Below the pieces are notes generated by a model, which saw only the letters and a program-made list of their open reading frames with translations, was not told the origin of the DNA and searched no databases. Of a stretch of 33,944 bases of DNA, positions 8,927 to 17,608 are shown in pieces; the first letter of the stretch is position 1; every line of letters begins with the position of its first letter. The stretch is from an uncultured Prevotella sp. (GTDB lineage: Bacteria; Bacteroidota; Bacteroidia; Bacteroidales; Bacteroidaceae): NCBI GenBank assembly GCA_944319795.1, contig CALUFA010000027.1:1-33944 (forward strand). The letters run 5' to 3'. A program made the position numbers and the translations under genes.

Positions 8927-10120
8927 ATGGCACAATTATCAGACCGCTTGAACCGTCTGGCTCCTTCAGCCACTCTTGCGATGTCGCAGAAAAGCAGCGA
9001 GATGAAAGCGCAAGGCATCGACGTTATCAACATGAGTGTCGGCGAACCCGACTTTAACACCCCAGACCACATAAAAGATGCCGCCAAGAAAGCTATCGAC
9101 GACAACTACTCGAGATATTCACCCGTGCCGGGCTACATGGACCTGCGTGAGGCAATCTCTGCCAAGTTGAAGCGTGAGAACGGATTGGATTACGGCGTAA
9201 ACGAGATATTGGTGTCAAACGGCGCAAAGCAGAGCGTTTGCAATACGGTTATGGCCTTGGTGAACGACGGCGACGAGGTTATAATTCCTGCGCCTTATTG
9301 GGTAAGCTATCCTCAGATGGCGAAGCTCGCAGGAGGCGTGCCTGTGATAGTCGAGGCCGGTTTCGAGCAAAACTTCAAGATGACTCCAGAACAGCTTGAG
9401 GCCGCCATAACGCCGAAGACGAAGCTGCTGATAATCTGCTCGCCGAGCAATCCTACGGGCAGCGTCTACTCGGAGGAAGAGCTCACCGGACTTGCCGAAG
9501 TGATAAAGCGCCATGACGGCCTTTACGTGTTGGCGGACGAAATATACGAACACATTAATTATATAGGCAAGCACCACAGCATAGCCAAAGTTCCGGGTAT
9601 GAAGGAACGCACTATCGTTGTGAACGGCGTGTCTAAAGCGTATGCGATGACAGGCTGGCGCATAGGCTTCATCGCCGCTCCCGAATGGATCGTCAAAGGC
9701 TGCAACAAGCTGCAGGGACAATATACGAGCGGCCCGTGCTCGGTAAGCCAAAAGGCTGCCGTTGACGCGTATAATGCTTCGCAAGACTGCGTTGAACAGA
9801 TGCGGAAAGCATTTGAACGCCGCCGCGACTTGATAGTAAGCCTTGCAAGGGAAATACCCGGACTTGAGGTTAATGTGCCTGAAGGAGCTTTCTACTTGTT
9901 CCCCAAGTGCAGCAGCTTCTTCGGCAAGACGGACGGCGTGCGCACGATAAGCAATTCAACCGACTTTGCTTTATACCTGCTCGAAGTAGGGCATGTGGCA
10001 ACCGTTGCGGGAGATGCATTCGGCGATCCGGAATGCTTCCGCATGAGCTACGCCACCAGCGACGATAACATACGCGAGGCAATGTCGAGGATAAAAGAGG
10101 CGCTCGCAAGGTTGAAATGA
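8927..10120 (+). CDS. Class I/II PLP-dependent aminotransferase (aspartate type)
   Basis: This 397-residue cytoplasmic enzyme transfers amino groups using pyridoxal phosphate, most likely aspartate to 2-oxoglutarate. Motifs in order are MSVGEPDFNTP (substrate loop), SPSNPTG (PLP contact), VLADEIYEH (Asp to the PLP ring) and VNGVSKAYAMTGWRIGF, whose Lys forms the Schiff base and whose Arg binds carboxylate. A late RMSYATSDDNI carries the second carboxylate-binding Arg. The length fits subgroup I-beta enzymes such as Thermus AspAT. Exact substrate cannot be proven. It has its own promoter. Confidence 0.92.
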   Translation: MAQLSDRLNRLAPSATLAMSQKSSEMKAQGIDVINMSVGEPDFNTPDHIKDAAKKAIDDNYSRYSPVPGYMDLREAISAKLKRENGLDYGVNEILVSNGAKQSVCNTVMALVNDGDEVIIPAPYWVSYPQMAKLAGGVPVIVEAGFEQNFKMTPEQLEAAITPKTKLLIICSPSNPTGSVYSEEELTGLAEVIKRHDGLYVLADEIYEHINYIGKHHSIAKVPGMKERTIVVNGVSKAYAMTGWRIGFIAAPEWIVKGCNKLQGQYTSGPCSVSQKAAVDAYNASQDCVEQMRKAFERRRDLIVSLAREIPGLEVNVPEGAFYLFPKCSSFFGKTDGVRTISNSTDFALYLLEVGHVATVAGDAFGDPECFRMSYATSDDNIREAMSRIKEALARLK

Positions 10121-10223
10121 CACCTCGGCTCGTAAACAAGGAAAGATAACTAAAAAGATATTGATAAAAGTCAAAACATTGTTAAAAACTCTGTGAATAG
10201 TGCTTTTATTACCTATTAATTGT

Positions 10224-10231
10224 TATCTTTG
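10224..10231 (+). promoter_or_regulatory. -7 promoter element of TonB operon
   Basis: TATCTTTG fits TAnnTTTG. It gives a leader of about 110 nt before exbB at 10346. No clear -33 TTTG was found. The leader is AT-rich and shows no fold I recognise. Confidence 0.6.
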
Positions 10232-10345
10232 TGTGCTTGTTTATGAGTAAGAGGCCTTTTAGGAAAGCAAACAACATGCTTATTAACATTAAATCGAAAC
10301 TTTATAACTTAATAATTAACTAACTAACAAATTTAAATTAAAATT

Positions 10346-11176
10346 ATGGCAACTACACAAAATGCAGCAAGCCCTAAGAAAAACCAGGGCTTCCAGGGTA
10401 TTAGAGCAGCGATTTGGGTTATCGTTGTATGTCTTATCATCGCGGTTTGTATATACAACTTCCTGCTCGGCAATCCTTCTAACTTCGCAGGCAATGATCC
10501 CGCTGGTCATCCGACAAACCTTCTCGGAACAATCTACAAGGGTGGTATCATCGTGCCTATCATCCAGACCCTCTTGCTCACCGTTATCGCATTGAGCATC
10601 GAGCGCTGGCTCGCTCTCCGCACCGCTTTCGGCAAAGGCTCTTTGGCTAAGTTCGTTGCTAACATCAAGGCCGCCGTCAACAAGGGCGACTTCAACGCAG
10701 CCCAGAGCATTTGCGACAAGCAGAGAGGTTCTGTCGCAAACGTCGTTTCTGCTTCTATCCGCGCTTACAAGGAAATGGAAGCTGCTCACGGACTGAAGAA
10801 GGCCCAGAAGGTGGCTAAGATCCAGCAGGCTCACGAAGAGGCAACACAGCTTGAAATGCCTACTCTGCAGATGAACCTTCCGATCCTCGCAACCATCGTT
10901 ACCCTTGGTACTCTTACCGGTCTTCTCGGAACCGTTATCGGTATGATCCGTTCATTCCAGGCTTTGGCTGCTGGTGGCGGTGGCGACTCTCTCGCTCTGT
11001 CTACTGGTATTTCTGAGGCGTTGATTAACACCGCGTTCGGTATTTTGACTTCTTGGTGCTCGGTTATTGCTTACAACACATTCACGAACAAGATCGACAA
11101 GCTGACATACGCACTTGATGAGGTTGGTTATACTATTGCTCAGACATACGAAGCCAATCACACGGAAGAAGCTTAA
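10346..11176 (+). CDS. exbB: ExbB/TolQ/MotA-type proton channel
   Basis: ExbB is an inner-membrane protein that, with ExbD, uses the proton gradient to energise TonB. Its 276 residues have a first membrane segment (about 25-48), a second after GIIVPIIQT, a cytoplasmic helical loop with the long AHGLKKAQKVAKIQQAHEE region, and the conserved C-terminal segment LGTLTGLLGTVIGMIRSF followed by LSTGISEALINTAFGI. It opens a run of six same-strand genes with short gaps (30, 3, 37, 10 and 56 nt), probably one operon. Codon bias (GCT, CTC, AAG) suggests good expression. Confidence 0.95.
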   Translation: MATTQNAASPKKNQGFQGIRAAIWVIVVCLIIAVCIYNFLLGNPSNFAGNDPAGHPTNLLGTIYKGGIIVPIIQTLLLTVIALSIERWLALRTAFGKGSLAKFVANIKAAVNKGDFNAAQSICDKQRGSVANVVSASIRAYKEMEAAHGLKKAQKVAKIQQAHEEATQLEMPTLQMNLPILATIVTLGTLTGLLGTVIGMIRSFQALAAGGGGDSLALSTGISEALINTAFGILTSWCSVIAYNTFTNKIDKLTYALDEVGYTIAQTYEANHTEEA

Positions 11177-11206
11177 TTTTACTAACCCTTTAAAAATTTA
11201 ATTACT

Positions 11207-11818
11207 ATGGGTAAAGTAAAAATTAAGAAACAAAGTACATGGATCGACATGACGCCTATGAGCGACGTGATGGTCTTGCTGCTTACATTCTTCATGTTGA
11301 CATCAACATTCGTGAAGAACGAGGCGGTGAAAGTCGTTACGCCGGGATCGGTGTCAGAGGTCAAAGTCACCGACAAGAATGTCTTGACAATCCTTATCGA
11401 CAATAAGGGCAAGGTGTTCTTGGGCTGGGATAAGCCGGGTGACATGGAGGCCGCGCTCGGTGCCATGGCTGACCAGTTCGGGGTGTCCCTGAGCGGGGCT
11501 CAGATGAAAAATGTGCGCAGCGCTACGAATATCGGCGTGTCAATGGAGGAAATAGGAGCATTCTTGAATGTCGAGTCTTCACAGATGAACGCTTTCCAGC
11601 AGAATAAAGGTGTTCCTACCGACAGTATTGACGGCGGCATGAGCGAATTCCAATGCTGGGTTCGTACAGTTAAGGATGCTAATTCAGACATGGTGTTGGC
11701 CATCAAGGCTGACGAGAAGACGCCTTATAAGGTCGTTAAGAAAGTTATGTCTGAACTTCAGGACATGAACGAGAACCGTTACGAGCTTATCACTTCTTAT
11801 AAAAAGGTGGAGGACTAA
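11207..11818 (+). CDS. exbD: ExbD/TolR family protein, first copy
   Basis: This 203-residue protein has a short cytoplasmic tail, one membrane segment and a periplasmic domain. The segment DMTPMSDVMVLLLTFFML contains Asp20, the proton-carrying residue of the family. The periplasmic part is longer than E. coli ExbD (141) because of an insert (about 85-150) before the final KTPYKVVKKVMSELQ helix. It is the first of two tandem but clearly diverged exbD genes, and the second starts 3 nt later. Confidence 0.93.
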   Translation: MGKVKIKKQSTWIDMTPMSDVMVLLLTFFMLTSTFVKNEAVKVVTPGSVSEVKVTDKNVLTILIDNKGKVFLGWDKPGDMEAALGAMADQFGVSLSGAQMKNVRSATNIGVSMEEIGAFLNVESSQMNAFQQNKGVPTDSIDGGMSEFQCWVRTVKDANSDMVLAIKADEKTPYKVVKKVMSELQDMNENRYELITSYKKVED

Positions 11819-11821
11819 GAC

Positions 11822-12475
11822 ATGGCAAAAAAGAATACAAGTAGACAGAAGAAGGTCGACCTTCGCGTGGACTTTACGCCGATGGTGGACATGATGATGC
11901 TTCTTATCACGTTCTTCATGCTGTGTACGTCCTTGAGCAAGCCGCAGGCTATGCTTTTGACGATGCCGAGTAACGACCAGAACGTACAAGAGCAGGACAA
12001 GACGGCAACTAAGGCTTCACAGACCATTACGATCTTCGTGACAGGTAACGATAAGATTTTCTACATCGCCGGTCTTCCTAACTATGAGGATCCTTCATGC
12101 GTGAAGGAGACTACATGGGGTAAGGACGGTATCCGTAGCGTACTTATCAACCACGTTACCGAAGACGGAACGGTTCCGGTAGCATCTATTTTGAAGGCAA
12201 AGGCCGAACTTGACGCCAAGAAACTGAAAGATCCGGCAAAATATCCTGATTCCATTTACAATAAGGAGCTTGACAAGCTGAAGAACGGTGAGGTGAACGG
12301 ACAGAAGATTCCTACGTTGACCATCATCATCAAGGCAACCGACGACGCTTCTTATAAGAATTTGGTTGACGCTCTAGACGAGATGCAGATTTGCAGTATT
12401 GGTAAGTATGTCATCGACAACATTTCTCCTGAAGACAAGCAGCTCCTCACTAAAAAGGGTGTTCGCATCAATTAA
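11822..12475 (+). CDS. exbD: ExbD/TolR family protein, second copy
   Basis: This 217-residue protein has the same topology as the preceding one. The basic N-terminus (RQKKVDLRVDF) leads into TPMVDMMMLLITFFML, where Asp23 is the conserved membrane acid. The periplasmic domain has its own insert and a late IKATDDASYKNLVDALDEM segment. Two ExbD paralogues in one TonB operon are common in Bacteroidota, where they may form a hetero-oligomer around one ExbB pentamer (inference). Confidence 0.93.
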   Translation: MAKKNTSRQKKVDLRVDFTPMVDMMMLLITFFMLCTSLSKPQAMLLTMPSNDQNVQEQDKTATKASQTITIFVTGNDKIFYIAGLPNYEDPSCVKETTWGKDGIRSVLINHVTEDGTVPVASILKAKAELDAKKLKDPAKYPDSIYNKELDKLKNGEVNGQKIPTLTIIIKATDDASYKNLVDALDEMQICSIGKYVIDNISPEDKQLLTKKGVRIN

Positions 12476-12512
12476 GGATAAAGTCGTTGATTAACATTTA
12501 AAACGAAAGACT

Positions 12513-13340
12513 ATGTCAAAAATAGATTTAATATCTGGTGCATGGTGTGACCTCGTATTCGAAGGCCGTAACCAGTCCTACGGAGCTTACAGGCTTCGTA
12601 AGAGTACTGGCAAGCGCAACGTTTGGTCGCTCTTAATCGTGCTTATCGCTGCTGTAGTCATCTTCTCTGTGATAGCTATTAAGAATGTGATACAGGCCAA
12701 TCAGAGGGTAGCCGTAACAACGGCCGTCGAGCTTTCTTCGATTGAAACGAAGAAGAAGCAGCCGAAGGTTGAGAAGAAGGCTCCCGTTAAGATTGAGCAG
12801 CCGAAAGTTGAAAAGGTAAAGAGCTCTATTAAGTTTACCGCTCCTGTCATCAAGAAGGACGAGGACGTGAAGCCTGAGGAGGAAATGAAGACTCAGGAAG
12901 ATCTCCAGAAGACCAAGACGACGATTGGTGCGTTCAACGTAGTAGGTAACGATGAAGTTGGCGGCGAAGTACTCAAGGCTAAGGAAGAAATCGCACAGCC
13001 CGAACCTCCGAAGGAAGAAGAGAATAAAGTCTTCGACGTTGTTGAGGAGCAACCTTCGTTCCCTGGTGGCCAAGGTGCTTTGATGCAGTGGTTGAGAGAT
13101 AACATCAAATACCCCGTCATCGCAGCCGAGAACGGTATCGAAGGCCGTGTTATCGTGCAGTTCGTCGTTAGCAAGACCGGCTCTATTTCAGGTGTCACTG
13201 TTGTTCGTGGCGTTGACCCGTCATTGGACAAAGAGGCTGTCCGTGTGGTAAGCAGTATGCCTAACTGGACTCCTGGTAAGCAGAACGGTACGACCGTAAA
13301 CGTGCGTTACACGTTGCCTGTAACATTCAGATTGCAGTAA
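12513..13340 (+). CDS. tonB: TonB energy transducer
   Basis: This 275-residue protein has one membrane anchor (about 37-60, SLLIVLIAAVVIFSVIAI), then a Lys/Pro/Glu-rich periplasm-spanning region (KVEKKAPVKIEQPKVEK). The C-terminal TonB domain (about 175-275) begins at QPSFPGGQGALMQWL and includes IEGRVIVQFVVSKTG and the final TLPVTFRLQ strand, which reaches TonB-dependent receptors. The cytoplasmic N-terminus (WCDLVFEGRNQSYGAY) is typical of Bacteroidota TonB. Which receptors it serves cannot be told. Confidence 0.95.
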   Translation: MSKIDLISGAWCDLVFEGRNQSYGAYRLRKSTGKRNVWSLLIVLIAAVVIFSVIAIKNVIQANQRVAVTTAVELSSIETKKKQPKVEKKAPVKIEQPKVEKVKSSIKFTAPVIKKDEDVKPEEEMKTQEDLQKTKTTIGAFNVVGNDEVGGEVLKAKEEIAQPEPPKEEENKVFDVVEEQPSFPGGQGALMQWLRDNIKYPVIAAENGIEGRVIVQFVVSKTGSISGVTVVRGVDPSLDKEAVRVVSSMPNWTPGKQNGTTVNVRYTLPVTFRLQ

Positions 13341-13350
13341 AATAAGCAAA

Positions 13351-14310
13351 ATGAAGAAAGAACTATTCTACAATTTAGTAGGATTTACCCTGCTTTTAGG
13401 TCTTGTCTACGCATGCGCGGACAAGCCTAAGAGCGGTAGGACAGATACTTATTCGTCAGGAGCGATTTCATTCGCTTCTGACGAAAGTTTTAGCCCTATC
13501 ATTGATGAGCAAATACAAGTGTTTGAAAGTATTTATCGTGAGGCTCATTTGACCCCGATATATACCAACGAGCTTGATGCCGTCAACATGCTTATGAAGG
13601 ACAGCATCCAGTTGGCGATTACTTCAAGGAATTTTACTAAACAAGAATTTGAGAACCTTAAGGCCCGTAACTATCTGCCTGTGGCCATTCCCTTGGCTTA
13701 CGACGGGCTGTCGCTTATAATCAATAAGGAAAACACTGATTCGTGCATTTCCGTAAGGGACATCAAGCGGGTTCTTAGCGGGCAGGCGAAGACATGGGGC
13801 GATATTGTTCCAGGGTCGAAGCGTGGCGATATTTTGGTGGTTTTTGATAATAAGAAGTCGAGTACGGTGCATTTTTGTGTCGATTCTTTGCTCGACGGCA
13901 AACCTATAAACAGTCCGAATATCGTTGCTGCCAATACAAGCAAGGAAGTGGTTGACTATGTTGAAGAAACTCCTAACGCAATTGGCATCATAGGTTCGAA
14001 TTGGTTGAACGACAAGCGCGATACGACCAATACCACATTTAAGAAGAATATTAGGGTTATGTCGGTTAGTAGGTTTGATTCGGCTACTTACATGAACAGC
14101 TGGAAACCTTACCAGGCATACTTGCTTGACGGACGTTATCCGTTGGTAAGAACGATATATGCGTTGTTGAACGATCCCATCCAAGGACTGCCTTGGGGCT
14201 TCGCCCATTTTATTGAGGGGCCGAAAGGACAGTTGATCATATTCAAGTCCGGATTGTTGCCGAGGCGCGGCGACATAACGGTTAGGCAGGTTCATGTCAG
14301 CGACGATTGA
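13351..14310 (+). CDS. PstS-like substrate-binding lipoprotein
   Basis: This 319-residue protein has a lipoprotein signal peptide (LGLVYAC, Cys22) and the fold pattern of phosphate-type periplasmic binding proteins. A first segment (ISFASDESFSPIIDEQIQVF) is followed by a mid part resembling PstS: LVAIPLAYDGLSLIINKEN, then SVRDIKRVLSGQAKTWGDI, and ANAIGIIG-like text. No PstA, B or C genes are nearby. Its place 10 nt after tonB suggests a periplasmic role in TonB-dependent uptake rather than a classic ABC importer (inference). Phosphate binding itself is unproven. Confidence 0.8.
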   Translation: MKKELFYNLVGFTLLLGLVYACADKPKSGRTDTYSSGAISFASDESFSPIIDEQIQVFESIYREAHLTPIYTNELDAVNMLMKDSIQLAITSRNFTKQEFENLKARNYLPVAIPLAYDGLSLIINKENTDSCISVRDIKRVLSGQAKTWGDIVPGSKRGDILVVFDNKKSSTVHFCVDSLLDGKPINSPNIVAANTSKEVVDYVEETPNAIGIIGSNWLNDKRDTTNTTFKKNIRVMSVSRFDSATYMNSWKPYQAYLLDGRYPLVRTIYALLNDPIQGLPWGFAHFIEGPKGQLIIFKSGLLPRRGDITVRQVHVSDD

Positions 14311-14366
14311 TTATTTTTTGATTTAGCGGAATTATAGATTTTATTGAACGATTGTTTTTTATTATT

Positions 14367-15791
14367 ATGAGAGCAATTAAATATTTATTAGCTGGAGCTT
14401 TGATAACAGTTGTATCAGCTCCCACAATGGCTCAGGATGTAAAATCACAGGTTGACGCCATTACGAAAGTTATTGTTGACAACAAGTCGAACCCTGCAGC
14501 TTATGAGGACCAGGTTAAGGACTTTGTGAAAGAGTACAAGAAGAATGCCGAGGCTTTGTCGGGATTAGGCCGTGCCTTTTTCGAGATAAAGGACACCGCT
14601 TCTGCGCGTGAGTATGCCAACATGGCCATCGAGCGTGGTAAGGACGACAAGGGTAAGGCTCTTGCTTCTATCCTGTTGGGCGACCTCGCCGCCGTGTCGA
14701 GCAATGAAGGTGGCGGTGCTGCCAGCTTCTACAACCAGGCGATACATTTCGACCCGACCAACCCCGCAGGTTACATCAAGTATGCGTCGGTTTACCGTAA
14801 GGTCGACCCGGAAGGAGCTGTCGCCAAACTTGAGGAGTTGCGCAAGGTTGACCCCACTTATCCTGTTGACGCTGAAGCCGCACACTTCTATTATGGCGCA
14901 AACAAGCTCGACAAGGCTGTTGAGTATTATGCTAAAGTAGACTTGAACCAGCTTAAGGACAATTACCTTACAGAGTATGCAACTGCCGAGCTGCTTCTCG
15001 CCAACTCTCAGAAGAGTCTTGAGGTTGCGTTGTTCGGTGCCAACAAGAATCCGCGCAGCGCGGCTATGAACCGTATCACGTTCTACAATTACACAGACCT
15101 TAAGGACTACAAGAACGCATTGAAGTATGCCGACGCACTTTTCAACAAGTCAGACAGCGCAAAGATCTCGGCCCGCGACTACCAGTATTACGGCTATGCC
15201 TTGATGGGCGACAGCGCTTACGACCGTGCTATCGAGGAGTTTAAGAAGGCTTTGGAGATGAACGCCGAGTTGAACGATGTCCGCAAACAGCTTTCCGATG
15301 CTTATATTGCTAAGAATGACTTCACAAACGGTCTTGCATATTACGACGAGTATCTGAGCAAGATCGAGAAGCCTTCAGTGCCCGACCTCGACGGCTTGGC
15401 CCAGCTCTATATGCAGCAGGCTGCCGGTATCGACTCGCTTAATGCCGATAAGATGGGCGCGTTCAAGAAGGCTGACGAGATTTACGGGCGCATAGCTACC
15501 GAGTCTCCGAGCAATAAACTTTACGCTACAATGATGCGTGCACGTATCAATTCGCAGCTCGACCCCGAGACCACCCAGGGCCTTGCAAAGCCTTACTATG
15601 AGGAGTATGCGCAGCTTGCGCAGGCCGAGCATGCAGACAACCCGAAGCTGCTTATCGAGCCTTACCTCTACTTGGGCTATTACTATATCGTGAAGGAGGA
15701 CAACGCTACGGCAAAGACGTATTACGAGAAAGTAATTGCCATTGATCAGCAGAATCCGACAGCTACCCAGGCTTTGAGCGTACTGCAGTAA
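14367..15791 (+). CDS. TPR-repeat periplasmic protein
   Basis: This 474-residue protein has a cleavable signal peptide (to about 23, SAPTMAQ) followed almost entirely by tetratricopeptide-like helical pairs, for example ALSGLGRAFFEIKDTASAREYANMA-type units, YYGYALMGDSAYDRAIEEF and the last PYLYLGYYYIVKEDNATA. TPRs bind partner proteins. It closes the exbB-tonB operon, so it may scaffold the transport complex or a receptor in the periplasm (inference). ATG 14367 is chosen over TTG 14352 because it begins a normal signal peptide. A terminator follows at 15821. Confidence 0.85.
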   Translation: MRAIKYLLAGALITVVSAPTMAQDVKSQVDAITKVIVDNKSNPAAYEDQVKDFVKEYKKNAEALSGLGRAFFEIKDTASAREYANMAIERGKDDKGKALASILLGDLAAVSSNEGGGAASFYNQAIHFDPTNPAGYIKYASVYRKVDPEGAVAKLEELRKVDPTYPVDAEAAHFYYGANKLDKAVEYYAKVDLNQLKDNYLTEYATAELLLANSQKSLEVALFGANKNPRSAAMNRITFYNYTDLKDYKNALKYADALFNKSDSAKISARDYQYYGYALMGDSAYDRAIEEFKKALEMNAELNDVRKQLSDAYIAKNDFTNGLAYYDEYLSKIEKPSVPDLDGLAQLYMQQAAGIDSLNADKMGAFKKADEIYGRIATESPSNKLYATMMRARINSQLDPETTQGLAKPYYEEYAQLAQAEHADNPKLLIEPYLYLGYYYIVKEDNATAKTYYEKVIAIDQQNPTATQALSVLQ

Positions 15792-15820
15792 GTAATTCTT
15801 TTCATTGTATATAAATTAAG

Positions 15821-15855
15821 CGATGCATTCCCTTGCAGGGATGCATCGTTTTTAT
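15821..15855 (+). terminator. Terminator of TonB operon
   Basis: CGATGCATTCCC (15821-15832) pairs with GGGATGCATCG (15838-15848) with one bulged base and a 5-nt loop. A T-rich tail follows. Confidence 0.85.
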
Positions 15856-15900
15856 ATGTTAGTTTATTTTACCATGCCATATCACTGACGGGATAGCCGT

Positions 15901-16224
15901 ATGAACTGGATAATTTTGATTGTGGCCGGATTATTCGAGTCTGGTTTCGCTTTTTGTTTGGGCAAGATGAAGGGTGCCGAGGGATCGTCGTATTACTTAT
16001 GGGGCGTGGGCTTCTTGGTCAGTCTTGCGTTGAGTATGGTGCTGCTTGCCAAGGCCGTGCAGACCCTGCCTATCGGTACGGCCTATCCCGTGTGGACCGG
16101 AATCGGGGCGGTAGGTACTGTTGTGCTCGGCATTCTGTTTTTTCACGAGCCTGTGTCGTTTCTCCGTTTGTTTTTCATCACCACGCTGATTGCCTCCATT
16201 ATAGGGCTGAAAATGGTGTCGTGA
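15901..16224 (+). CDS. SMR-family exporter (Gdx/SugE-like)
   Basis: This 107-residue protein has four membrane segments. Small multidrug resistance proteins work as antiparallel dimers exchanging protons for cations. Glu13 in segment 1 (AGLFESGF) is the substrate and proton site. QTLPIGTAYPVWTGIGAVG in segment 3 matches the guanidinium-exporter (Gdx) subgroup better than EmrE. The usual Trp of GLFExxWA is Phe here (FESGFAF) and segment 2 differs, so the substrate is uncertain. It is a single gene that ends in a bidirectional terminator. Confidence 0.85.
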   Translation: MNWIILIVAGLFESGFAFCLGKMKGAEGSSYYLWGVGFLVSLALSMVLLAKAVQTLPIGTAYPVWTGIGAVGTVVLGILFFHEPVSFLRLFFITTLIASIIGLKMVS

Positions 16225-16341
16225 CGGGCTTGCAAACCGTGATTTTTGATACGTTCCGTAACGTGCTGATTGCATGCGCGTTGCGCTCTGTGCCGCGATA
16301 GGCGGCCTTTAGGCGTGCAAGAGGTGGCTTGTTTCATATTG

Positions 16342-16376
16342 AAAGGCCGTGTTTCACATCGTGAAACACGGCCTTT
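16342..16376. terminator. Bidirectional terminator with 16-bp perfect stem
   Basis: The arms 16342-16357 and 16361-16376 are exact reverse complements around a 3-nt loop (ATC). T runs are on both sides. It serves the convergent SMR gene (plus) and lipoprotein gene (minus). The arms start with AAAGGCC and end with GGCCTTT, like the AAAAGG palindrome family elsewhere in the window. Confidence 0.9.
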
Positions 16377-16419
16377 TTGTAAACTTTAAAACATGGCGCA
16401 CCGTCACAGGCTGCGCGCA

Positions 16420-17106
16420 TTAGTTGTCCGTGAAGCTCATTTTTGCAATGTCGTCAGCCGTGCCGGCCCTTAGTATTATCGAGTCGAGCTTAACTTCGTC
16501 GCCTGCCTTGAACGTTTGCTGGAGCGTTTGCAGGCCGCTCGCGATCGTCTTGCCCGAAGCGTCGAGGCGGTTGTAGGTTATCTGTGTGTATTTACCTGCC
16601 AGCGATTTCAGGGTGCGTGCGGCGGTGAAACTGGCGTTCACTATGATGTCGCCTTGGCCGCTTTCGCCCGGCTTGTAGGCTGCTATGGTTGCTTTAGCCG
16701 CCGAGTACACGCCGCTGTTGGCTTCAACGGGAATTTCCTTGCCTATCATTCCTTTGGCTGCTTCGCTGATTCTGCCCTCGTAGTTTTGGTTTATTTCTTT
16801 CTTGATGTTTTCTAATTTAGTGTCAAGTTCGTTTATCTTGCCGCTAATTTCCTCGTAGTTGTCGTTGTCGGCCTTGGCGCCGATTGCGTCGCGTTCGATG
16901 CTGATTATGCTGTCGGCAATGTCTATGGCCTTGCTGTTTTGCCGTGCCAACGAGGGCACTTCGCCGAATACGGGGTGTTGCTCTGTCGGAATTTGCTTTT
17001 CGGCTTCACTGATACAGTCGCTTGGGTTTACGCTGCTTGTGCCGCCGCCGCAGGCCGAGAGGGTAAGTATTGCCGTGGCCGCGATCGCAATGATGTTCGT
17101 TTTCAT
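16420..17106 (-). CDS. Lipoprotein of unknown function
   Basis: This 228-residue protein has a lipoprotein signal peptide (LTLSAC, Cys19) followed by a GGGTSS linker. Residues about 60-115 are helical and charged, ending in IEKxxNELDTKLENIKKEI-type coiled coil, and the rest is predicted beta-rich (GDIIVNASFTAARTL, ITYNRLDASGKTI, DEVKLDSIILRAG). I do not recognise the family. It sits alone between terminators and has a possible -7 element (TATTTTTG, minus, 17179-17186) 72 nt upstream. Confidence 0.75.
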   Translation of the reverse strand: MKTNIIAIAATAILTLSACGGGTSSVNPSDCISEAEKQIPTEQHPVFGEVPSLARQNSKAIDIADSIISIERDAIGAKADNDNYEEISGKINELDTKLENIKKEINQNYEGRISEAAKGMIGKEIPVEANSGVYSAAKATIAAYKPGESGQGDIIVNASFTAARTLKSLAGKYTQITYNRLDASGKTIASGLQTLQQTFKAGDEVKLDSIILRAGTADDIAKMSFTDN

Positions 17107-17178
17107 AGGCTGATGTGTTTTTTAGGTGTGTAAAATATATGTCCATGTCCTGTGCGTCGGCATGGCTTTGTCGTAATG

Positions 17179-17186
17179 CAAAAATA
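17179..17186 (-). promoter_or_regulatory. -7 promoter element of minus-strand lipoprotein gene
   Basis: TATTTTTG on the minus strand fits TAnnTTTG, 72 nt before the start codon at 17106. No clear -33 element was found. Confidence 0.45.
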
Positions 17187-17334
17187 GGTTGGTTTGGTTT
17201 ACGCTGTTCCCTTGCACTTGTTAATAAAACGTAAACCGGGATGTAAATCACGGCGTTCCGTTACCGGTTTGGGGTTAATGCTTGGCCTTTGTGCTGTGAA
17301 ATGCGCCGTCTTTTGCTTCGTCCGGGCAAAATGA

Positions 17335-17363
17335 AAGGCGGCTCGAACGAGTCGGGCCGCCTT
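17335..17363 (-). terminator. Terminator of ferredoxin gene
   Basis: AAGGCGGC (17335-17342) pairs with GCCGCCTT (17356-17363), with a T-containing tail on the minus strand, 23 nt after the ferredoxin stop codon. Confidence 0.7.
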
Positions 17364-17386
17364 AGTTGTGATTCCGGATAATTGTC

Positions 17387-17554
17387 TTAGCCTAAGCTTA
17401 TAGCCTCTGACGGACAAACATCTGCGCAAGTGCCGCATTCTGTGCACATGTCAGGATTGATTGAATACTTTTCGCCCTCAGAGATAGCTCCTGCCGGACA
17501 TTCGTCGATACAAGTACCGCAAGCGATACAATCGTCACCAATTACGTAAGCCAT
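17387..17554 (-). CDS. 2[4Fe-4S] ferredoxin
   Basis: This 55-residue electron carrier has two complete cluster motifs of the form CxxCxxCxxxCP: Cys9, 12, 15 and 19 (CIACGTCIDECP) and Cys37, 40, 43 and 47 (CTECGTCADVCP). The two halves are near-duplicates, as in clostridial-type ferredoxins. In anaerobes such proteins serve pyruvate:ferredoxin oxidoreductase, Rnf or hydrogenases, and the partner is not nearby. A minus-strand promoter lies at 17609-17616 with an inverted repeat at 17632-17649. A terminator follows the stop. Confidence 0.96.
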   Translation of the reverse strand: MAYVIGDDCIACGTCIDECPAGAISEGEKYSINPDMCTECGTCADVCPSEAISLG

Positions 17555-17608
17555 AATAATGTTGTTTTTATTGAATTAATAATGTTTTGTACCTGCATTT
17601 GTACAATG

